Shown here in pieces: positions 1 through 5,944 of a stretch of DNA of 28,356 bases (positions are counted from its first letter, which is position 1; each line of letters starts with the position of its first letter). Under the pieces are notes generated by a model. It saw only the letters and a program-made list of their open reading frames with translations. It had not been told where the DNA came from and did no database searches. The stretch is from an uncultured Blautia sp. (GTDB lineage: Bacteria > Bacillota > Clostridia > Lachnospirales > Lachnospiraceae): assembly GCF_934372025.1 (NCBI RefSeq), contig NZ_CAKROJ010000029.1, positions 1-28,356 of the forward strand. Reading direction: 5' to 3'. Made by a program: the position numbers and the translations under genes.

Positions 1-20
1 TATATTATGATATCTCATAT

Positions 21-2114
21 TTATGCTTCTTCCGGTACATCCTTAATACTGAAACTCATTCTTCCCATCTTGTCTTTGCCAAGGCAGATAACTTTTACCT
101 TGTCTCCAAGTGTCAGAACATCTTCTACATGATTGATTCTGTGATCACTGATCTTGGAAATGTGAACCATTCCTTCTTTTCCAGGAGCAAATTCAACAAA
201 TGCACCAAACTCTTTGATGCTTACAACAGTTCCTTCAAGAATCTGTCCTTCTGCAAAATCAGTTGCGATAATGCTGATCATTTTCTTTGCTTCATCCATG
301 CCGTGCTGGTCAACACCGCAGATAGAAACTGCACCTTCATCTGTAATATCGATCTGTACACCGGTACGCTCGATGATCGCATTGATGGTCTTTCCTCTCT
401 GTCCGACTACATCGCCGATCTTCTGAGGATCGATCTGGATCTGAACGATCTTCGGTGCATATTTATTTACATGATCACGCGGAACAGCGATGCATTTTTC
501 CATAACATCTGTAAGGATGTATTCTCTTGCCTCTTTTGTTCTGCGGATTGCTTCTTCTACGATCTGTCTTGTCAGACCATGGATCTTGATATCCATCTGG
601 ATTGCTGTGATACCGTCATGTGTACCTGCAACCTTAAAGTCCATATCTCCGAAGAAGTCTTCCAGTCCCTGGATATCAGTCAGAACGATGTAATCATCAT
701 CTGTTGCGCCTGTAACCAGACCACAGGAAATACCGGCTACCGGTTTGCGGATCGGTACACCTGCTGCCATCAGAGACATTGTGGATGCACAGATACTTGC
801 CTGAGAAGTAGAACCGTTGGACTCAAATGTCTCAGATACTGTACGGATTGCATATGGGAACTCCTCTGCTGACGGAAGTACCGGTACAAGAGCTCTTTCT
901 GCCAGTGCACCATGACCGATCTCACGACGTCCCGGTCCTCTGGATGGTTTTGTTTCACCTACAGAATAGGACGGGAAGTTGTAATGATGCATATATCTCT
1001 TGGATGTTTCAAACTCATCCAGTCCGTCAATTCTCTGAGCCTCGGAAAGCGGAGCCAGAGTTGTCATTGTACAGATCTGTGTCTGTCCACGGGTGAACAT
1101 TGCGGAACCGTGTACTCTCGGGATGATATCAACTTCTGCTGCAAGAGGACGGATCTGTGTGATCTCACGGCCATCCGGACGTTTGTGATCTTTGAGGATC
1201 ATCTTTCTTACGGTCTTCTTCTGGTACTGATATACGGCTTCTCCAAGAACTGCCAGCCATTCTTCATTATCTGCAAATGCTTCCTGAAGTCTTGCTGTGA
1301 TCTCACGGATATTTTCTTCTCTTGTCTGTTTGTCATCTGTGAATACGGCTTCTTCCATCTCTTCAGACGGTACGATCTTCTTAATTGCTTCAAACAGTTC
1401 TTCCGGAACTGCACAGGAAGCATAGAGATGTTTTTCTTTACCGCATTCTGCAACAATTTTGTCAATGAAACGGATGATTTCCTGGTTTACATCATGTGCT
1501 TTGTAGATAGCATCGATCATAACATCTTCCGGAACTTCGTTTGCACCGGCTTCGATCATGATTACTTTTTCTCTTGTGGATGCTACTGTCAGCTGAAGGT
1601 CAGAAAGTTCTTTCTGAGCCAGGGAAGGGTTGATGATAAACTCTCCGTTGATCAGACCAACCTGTGTGGTTGCACACGGACCGTCAAACGGAATATCGGA
1701 AATGCAGGTTGCAATAGAAGAACCAAGCATAGCCGGAATCTCCGGGTTACACTCAGGATCTACGGACATAACCATGTTTACCAGTGTTACATCATTTCTG
1801 TAATCCTTCGGGAACAGCGGACGCATCGGACGGTCGATAACACGGGAAGTAAGAATTGCATGTTCACTTGCTTTTCCTTCTCTTTTGTTAAATCCTCCCG
1901 GGATTTTGCCTACTGCATACATTTTTTCTTCATATTCAACGCTCAGAGGGAAGAAATCGATTCCTTCTCTTGGCTCTTTGGATGCTGTTGCTGTGGAAAG
2001 TACAGTTGTATCACCGTAATGCATCAGAGCTGCACCATTTGCCTGCTTTGCAACACGTCCGATATCTACAGTCAGTGTTCTGCCGGCTAATTCCATAGAA
2101 TAACTTTTGTACAT
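21..2114 (-). CDS. pnp: polynucleotide phosphorylase (PNPase)
   Basis: Phosphorolytic 3'-5' exoribonuclease that degrades RNA to nucleoside diphosphates in the cytoplasm and can also add tails. The 697-aa protein has the usual full length and order: a first RNase PH domain (about 1-215), a helical linker, a second RNase PH domain (about 310-540) with the conserved FETSKRYMHHYNFP and GLEDFFGDMDFK segments that carry active-site residues, a KH domain (about 555-610, with GKTINAIIERTG) and a C-terminal S1 domain (about 620-690, with GTVVSIKEFGAFVEF). The start follows an AAAGGAG ribosome site 8-10 bases upstream. It lies downstream of rpsO, the arrangement shared by E. coli and Bacillus. The 218-base gap holds the rpsO terminator and a long stem-loop, suggesting separate or post-transcriptional control. 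I see no convincing promoter of its own. Confidence 0.98.
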   Translation of the reverse strand: MYKSYSMELAGRTLTVDIGRVAKQANGAALMHYGDTTVLSTATASKEPREGIDFFPLSVEYEEKMYAVGKIPGGFNKREGKASEHAILTSRVIDRPMRPLFPKDYRNDVTLVNMVMSVDPECNPEIPAMLGSSIATCISDIPFDGPCATTQVGLINGEFIINPSLAQKELSDLQLTVASTREKVIMIEAGANEVPEDVMIDAIYKAHDVNQEIIRFIDKIVAECGKEKHLYASCAVPEELFEAIKKIVPSEEMEEAVFTDDKQTREENIREITARLQEAFADNEEWLAVLGEAVYQYQKKTVRKMILKDHKRPDGREITQIRPLAAEVDIIPRVHGSAMFTRGQTQICTMTTLAPLSEAQRIDGLDEFETSKRYMHHYNFPSYSVGETKPSRGPGRREIGHGALAERALVPVLPSAEEFPYAIRTVSETFESNGSTSQASICASTMSLMAAGVPIRKPVAGISCGLVTGATDDDYIVLTDIQGLEDFFGDMDFKVAGTHDGITAIQMDIKIHGLTRQIVEEAIRRTKEAREYILTDVMEKCIAVPRDHVNKYAPKIVQIQIDPQKIGDVVGQRGKTINAIIERTGVQIDITDEGAVSICGVDQHGMDEAKKMISIIATDFAEGQILEGTVVSIKEFGAFVEFAPGKEGMVHISKISDHRINHVEDVLTLGDKVKVICLGKDKMGRMSFSIKDVPEEA

Positions 2115-2188
2115 ATTCTTTCTCCTTTAAATTCTGTATTCATCATTACTGTTTCATCACGTTCGCAGTAATCCTGTCGTTCAGAAGC

Positions 2189-2240
2189 CCGAAACAACTG
2201 AAAAAGCCACTGTGTACAATGGACTTTTCAGTAGTCTCGG
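2189..2240 (-). promoter_or_regulatory. long stem-loop in the pnp leader
   Basis: In the RNA sense, a 24-nt arm beginning CCGAGACTACTGAAAA pairs with a 24-nt arm ending TTTTTCAGTTGTTTCGG around a TACA tetraloop. Only two positions mismatch (T-T and T-C) and there are a few G-U pairs. It ends 75 bases before the pnp start codon. The duplex is long enough to be an RNase III substrate. In E. coli, RNase III cleaves a pnp leader hairpin and PNPase then represses its own mRNA. A similar role here is inference. Confidence 0.7.
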
Positions 2241-2291
2241 AAATAACTTCTGCCAGAACATCTGCTATGCATAAATCATACAGCAACATGT

Positions 2292-2319
2292 AAAAATGGG
2301 GCGGATGGTTATCCGCCCC
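2292..2319 (-). terminator. intrinsic terminator of rpsO
   Basis: A perfect 9-bp GC-rich stem (GGGGCGGAT with ATCCGCCCC) around an AACC loop is followed by ATTTTTA in the minus-strand sense. It begins 14 bases beyond the rpsO stop codon. It should end most rpsO transcripts before pnp. Confidence 0.9.
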
Positions 2320-2332
2320 GTCCGCATACTAA

Positions 2333-2599
2333 TTATTTTCTTAAACCTAATTTTTCAATCAGTGCACGGTATCTTTCGATGTCTGTTTTCTTCAGGTATG
2401 CCAGAAGTCCACGTCTCTGTCCAACCATTTTCAGCAGACCGCGTCTGGAATGATGATCTTTGTGATGTGTCTGTAAATGCTCTGTCAGTTCCTGAATTCT
2501 TGCTGTAAGAACTGCAACCTGTACTTCCGGTGATCCTGTGTCACCCTCGCATCTTGCATATTCTTTCATGATTGCCTGTTTTTTTTCTTTTGAAATCAT
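2333..2599 (-). CDS. rpsO: 30S ribosomal protein S15
   Basis: Primary-binding protein of the small subunit that contacts the 16S rRNA central domain. The 88-aa product has the standard length, with the LTEHLQTHHKDHHSRRGLL segment and the QRRGLLAYL motif typical of S15. An AAGGAGG site lies 8 bases before the ATG. The gene has its own extended -10 promoter (2701-2729), a roughly 95-base structured leader and a strong terminator, so it can be expressed apart from the upstream ribF operon. S15 autoregulates through its leader in several bacteria. Confidence 0.98.
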   Translation of the reverse strand: MISKEKKQAIMKEYARCEGDTGSPEVQVAVLTARIQELTEHLQTHHKDHHSRRGLLKMVGQRRGLLAYLKKTDIERYRALIEKLGLRK

Positions 2600-2632
2600 T
2601 GTGATTTCCTCCTTAAAATATAATAATTAATG

Positions 2633-2680
2633 AACCGCCGCATATTAAGAAACGGTTGGAGATTCCAATCTCTGAATATG
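2633..2680 (-). promoter_or_regulatory. candidate S15 autoregulatory leader with pseudoknot potential
   Basis: In RNA order, CAUAUU (2680-2675) can pair with AAUAUG (2646-2641). A small GAGAU-UGGA-AUCUC hairpin (2672-2659) sits inside that loop. AACCG (2657-2653), also inside the loop, can pair with CGGUU (2637-2633) just outside it. The two main pairings cross, giving an H-type pseudoknot about 30 bases upstream of the rpsO ribosome site. Pairings are read directly from the sequence; binding by S15 is inference. Confidence 0.55.
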
Positions 2681-2700
2681 GGCTGAATTACACCTCGAAT

Positions 2701-2729
2701 AGTATAGCATAAAACAGATGGCATTGTAA
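2701..2729 (-). promoter_or_regulatory. sigma-A promoter of rpsO
   Basis: TTACAA (2729-2724), a 17-base spacer and TATACT (2706-2701), preceded by TGC (extended -10). The predicted start is near 2694, giving a leader of about 95 bases. Confidence 0.8.
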
Positions 2730-2755
2730 ATAACTATTTTTTTATATTATAAAGT

Positions 2756-3667
2756 TTACAGTACCCCTGTTTTTTCTTCCTGAAAATATGCTTTTCCGAC
2801 CTCGATGTCTTTTCGGATCTGTGCCTTCAGAGCTTCAAATGATGCAAATTTCTGTTCCGGACGGATAAATTTATAAAAATCAACGGTACAGTTCTGCCCA
2901 TAGAGATCCAGATCACAGTCAAACAGATTGGTCTCGATACCCAGAAATGCTTCGCCAACAGTAGGTTTATATCCTATATTGGTAATGCCCGGATAATCTG
3001 TTCCATCAAAATGAGACAGCGTTACATATACACCGTTTGGCGGCAGCAACTTCTGCTTTGGCGGAATAATATTCGCTGTCGGAAAGAAATCTCTGTGTCC
3101 CATTCCTCTTCCGTGCGTAACTGTTCCAACGGCAAAGAATGGATTTCCAAGAAGCTCTCGCACTTTTTCCATATTTCCTTTTTTCAGTTCTTCCCTGATA
3201 TAAGTACTGCTGATCTTGCGGCTGCCTTCCATTTCCTTCGGGACCACAATCGTATCATACTCGTACTTTTCACCGGCTTTTTCGAGAAGCTGCGGTGTTC
3301 CCTTCCGTTCATAGCCGAAACGGAAATCTTCGCCGACCACCACGCAGGATGCCTGCAGATCACCTTTCAGGATCTGACGGATAAACACGTCTGCCTTCAT
3401 ATGTTTCATCTGATCATTCAGCGGACATTCCAACAGTACATCTACTCCCATCTTTTCCAGAAGTATCCGACGTTCCTCTGATGTGAGGATCGTCTGTCTG
3501 TCAGAAACAAATGCCATGACCACTGCCAGTTCTCCGTATTCGCTTTTTCTGTCCAGGATCGTCTGGATCAGTTTCCTGTGTCCACGGTGAATCCCGTCAA
3601 ACTTCCCAAGTGTCACCGCACATCGGGAAAATTTCGGAAACTGTCCCTCAATCTTTACGTATTCCAT
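2756..3667 (-). CDS. ribF: bifunctional riboflavin kinase / FAD synthetase
   Basis: Phosphorylates riboflavin to FMN and adenylates FMN to FAD. The 303-aa length is normal for RibF. The N-terminal FAD-synthetase domain (about 1-165) carries the nucleotidyltransferase motif GKFDGIHRGH at 21-30 and the TYIREELKKG segment. The C-terminal flavokinase domain (about 170-300) has THGRGMGHRDFFPTANI, which binds ATP and flavin. An AGGAG site lies 12 bases upstream of the chosen ATG. It follows truB by 19 bases and is the last gene before the rpsO promoter. This truB-ribF-rpsO order is shared with Bacillus. No FMN riboswitch is present nearby. Confidence 0.97.
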   Translation of the reverse strand: MEYVKIEGQFPKFSRCAVTLGKFDGIHRGHRKLIQTILDRKSEYGELAVVMAFVSDRQTILTSEERRILLEKMGVDVLLECPLNDQMKHMKADVFIRQILKGDLQASCVVVGEDFRFGYERKGTPQLLEKAGEKYEYDTIVVPKEMEGSRKISSTYIREELKKGNMEKVRELLGNPFFAVGTVTHGRGMGHRDFFPTANIIPPKQKLLPPNGVYVTLSHFDGTDYPGITNIGYKPTVGEAFLGIETNLFDCDLDLYGQNCTVDFYKFIRPEQKFASFEALKAQIRKDIEVGKAYFQEEKTGVL

Positions 3668-3686
3668 ATTATGCTGTTACTCCTGA

Positions 3687-4571
3687 CTACAAGAACATTT
3701 TCTGTGGCTGATAACGTTTCTTACCATTATCCCACTGATAAATCCCCCTGAATTCACCCTGGCTGTCGCACATACGAACCCAGCCTTCTTTATGATTATT
3801 TCTGACCATTTTCTCTGAAAGAGCGTTTCCGTTTTCGAGAAGCCGGTCACCTTCTCTGGTGCAAAAAATTTCCGGATAATCTTTCAGGACCTGCCCGATA
3901 CGGATCACCCGGTTTTCTATTGTACCATTCTTTACCGCTTCTTCAACCTGTGCCAGTGTCATACTGTCCTCCAGGTCAAAATTTCCGGATCTGGTACGGA
4001 TCAGTTCTTCCATACAGCCCCCGCACCCGAGCTTCTGACCAATATCGTGACATAATGTACGGATATAGGTTCCCTTGCTGCAGGTGACAGAAAAACGAAT
4101 ATACGGAAGTTCGATCTTTTTGATCTCTATTTCATAAAAATGAACTGTTCGTGGTTTTCGCTCTACGGTTTTGCCTTCTCTGGCAAGTTCATAAAGCTTT
4201 TTGCCATCTACTTTCAGCGCAGAATACATTGGCGGTATCTGCTGCTGTTCACCCAGAAAGCTTCTGATCACGGCAATTGCTTCTTCCTCTGTCACATTGA
4301 CCGGCTCTTCTCTGAGAACTTTTCCTGTCATGTCCTGGGTATCTGTTTCCAGGCCAAGGTGAAGAAGTGCTTCATACGTCTTCTGTTTTTCTGTCAGAAG
4401 ATCAACCAGTTTTGTTGCTTTACCAAGGACTACCGGAAGCACACCTTCTGCTTCCGGATCCAGCGTCCCGGTATGTCCGATCTTCTTCATACGAAGAATT
4501 CCACGAAGCTTTGCAACCACATCAAAAGAAGTATACCCTTTTTCCTTGCGGATATTCAGTACGCCATCCAT
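3687..4571 (-). CDS. truB: tRNA pseudouridine(55) synthase
   Basis: Isomerises U55 to pseudouridine in the T loop of tRNAs. The 294-aa protein contains the catalytic motif GHTGTLDPEAEGVLPV near residues 33-48, whose Asp is the nucleophile, then the MYSALKVDGKKLYELAREG and GTYIRTLCHDIG motifs, and a short C-terminal PUA-like region. Its ATG overlaps the nrnA stop codon by one base (TAATG), with a GAGGAG site inside the end of nrnA, so the two are probably translationally coupled. Confidence 0.97.
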   Translation of the reverse strand: MDGVLNIRKEKGYTSFDVVAKLRGILRMKKIGHTGTLDPEAEGVLPVVLGKATKLVDLLTEKQKTYEALLHLGLETDTQDMTGKVLREEPVNVTEEEAIAVIRSFLGEQQQIPPMYSALKVDGKKLYELAREGKTVERKPRTVHFYEIEIKKIELPYIRFSVTCSKGTYIRTLCHDIGQKLGCGGCMEELIRTRSGNFDLEDSMTLAQVEEAVKNGTIENRVIRIGQVLKDYPEIFCTREGDRLLENGNALSEKMVRNNHKEGWVRMCDSQGEFRGIYQWDNGKKRYQPQKMFL

Positions 4572-5536
4572 TATGCGTTCTCCTCTTCTGCAAGCTGTCT
4601 TTCTATCTGAGCAGTTAAGTTATTGATCACGTCATACATAGATCCCTGCAGATCACAGCCTGCTGCCCTTGTATGTCCGCCGCCGCCAAAGTAAACTGCT
4701 ACTTTACTCACATCAACTCTTCCATTGGAACGAAGTGATACTTTAAAGCTCTGTGTTTCTGTCTCGTAGATAAAGATTGCAACCTCTACGCCTCTTGTGA
4801 GACGAAGCTGGCTGACGATCCCGTCCAGATCACTTCCTGTCACTCCATAGAAATCCATATCTCTTTTTCTGAGATATCCGATAATACATGTACCGTTCTG
4901 CAGAAGAATACTTTCTGCAAGAACTCTTCCCATAACCTGGTTCTGAATATATGTTTTCTGATAGAAAGACTCATCGATGATCCTGCTGAACGGAATTCCT
5001 GTTTTCATCAGTTCACCGGCAATCCGCATAGTCTCCGGTGACGTAGAAGAATACTGAAACACACCTGTATCATGGATCATTCCGGTATAGATTGCTGTCG
5101 CGATCGGAAGAATCACTTTTTCCGGATCAAGAAGGCCATACAGCACTTCACAGCAGGAGCTGACTTCTCCATGGATATAATTTACATCTGCAAATCCCGG
5201 ATTGCTCACATGATGATCGATGCATACCGTTCTGTTCGCTTTTTCAAACAGCTCACCTGCAAGCGCCAGACGATCTCTGGCACTTACATCGCAGGTGATA
5301 AAAAGATCAAACACTCTGTCTTCTTCTGCTTCTGTTTTCATTTCATCAATACATTCAATATGTCCGAAAATCGGTTTTGGATGGTCCAGATAAACATTCA
5401 CATCAATATCCGGAAAATATTTTCTGATATACAGATACAACGCCATACAGGAACCGACACAGTCACCATCCGGACGGATATGCCCGCCGATTCCAACAGT
5501 TTTTACACCTTCCAATACTTCCGCTATATTTTTCAT
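4571..5536 (-). CDS. nrnA: DHH/DHHA1 phosphoesterase, NrnA-type nanoRNase / pAp phosphatase
   Basis: This family hydrolyses very short oligoribonucleotides, and often 3'-phosphoadenosine-5'-phosphate, with Mn-dependent DHH chemistry. Motifs seen are HIRPDGDCVGS near the N-terminus, TCDVS, CIDHHVSN (the DHH signature) and the C-terminal DHHA1 substrate motif FGGGGHTRAAG. The chosen ATG at 5536 sits five bases after AAAGGAG; the GTG two codons upstream lies within the ribosome site and is less likely. The product is about 321 aa. It lies between rbfA and truB, a slot where Bacillus does not carry it. With pnp in the same locus it completes RNA decay to mononucleotides. Whether it prefers nanoRNA, pAp or cyclic dinucleotides cannot be told here. 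Confidence 0.9.
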   Translation of the reverse strand: MKNIAEVLEGVKTVGIGGHIRPDGDCVGSCMALYLYIRKYFPDIDVNVYLDHPKPIFGHIECIDEMKTEAEEDRVFDLFITCDVSARDRLALAGELFEKANRTVCIDHHVSNPGFADVNYIHGEVSSCCEVLYGLLDPEKVILPIATAIYTGMIHDTGVFQYSSTSPETMRIAGELMKTGIPFSRIIDESFYQKTYIQNQVMGRVLAESILLQNGTCIIGYLRKRDMDFYGVTGSDLDGIVSQLRLTRGVEVAIFIYETETQSFKVSLRSNGRVDVSKVAVYFGGGGHTRAAGCDLQGSMYDVINNLTAQIERQLAEEENA

Positions 5537-5547
5537 GGCCACTCCTT

Positions 5548-5931
5548 TTATTCTTCCTCAGACTTTCCTAATGAAGCATCTCTTCTGGCAACATCATCAA
5601 TCAGTTTTGACATATTCACACCATACTCGATCGACTCATCCAGAATGAATCTGATCTCCGGTGTATTTCTGAGATTAAGATTCTTCGCCAGCTGTCGTCT
5701 GATATATCCTTCTGCTGTCTTAAGACCCTGGATCGTTGCATCCTTAGCCTCTTTGTTTCCAAGAACACTGATAAATGCCTTGCATGTTTTGAGGTCCGGA
5801 GCAACTTCCACAGCCATGACAGAGGTCATCGGGTGAATACGCGGATCTTTGACTTCATTTCTGATGATCGTACTGAGTTCTTTCTGAACCTCACCGTTGA
5901 TCCTTGTATTCTTAATGCTGTTTTTTCTCAT
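5548..5931 (-). CDS. rbfA: 30S ribosome-binding factor A
   Basis: Binds the immature 30S subunit and assists late 16S rRNA maturation. At 127 aa it has the usual length and a single KH-like fold, with the typical N-terminus (RINGEVQKELSTIIRNEVKDPR) and the PEIRFILDESIEYG motif near the end. Its ribosome site (TAGGAG) overlaps the infB stop codon, so translation is probably coupled. It lies directly downstream of infB, as in most bacteria. Confidence 0.97.
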   Translation of the reverse strand: MRKNSIKNTRINGEVQKELSTIIRNEVKDPRIHPMTSVMAVEVAPDLKTCKAFISVLGNKEAKDATIQGLKTAEGYIRRQLAKNLNLRNTPEIRFILDESIEYGVNMSKLIDDVARRDASLGKSEEE

Positions 5932-5944
5932 TTATGATCCACTC

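Noticed and set aside
912..2090. 392-codon open frame antisense to pnp
   Set aside because: Cys-, Phe- and Asp-rich product typical of antisense reading of a conserved gene; pnp is certain on the other strand.
2241..2291. Dedicated promoter for pnp
   Set aside because: TATGAT-like hexamers occur but none has an acceptable -35 box at the right distance; pnp may rely on read-through or a weak promoter I cannot identify.
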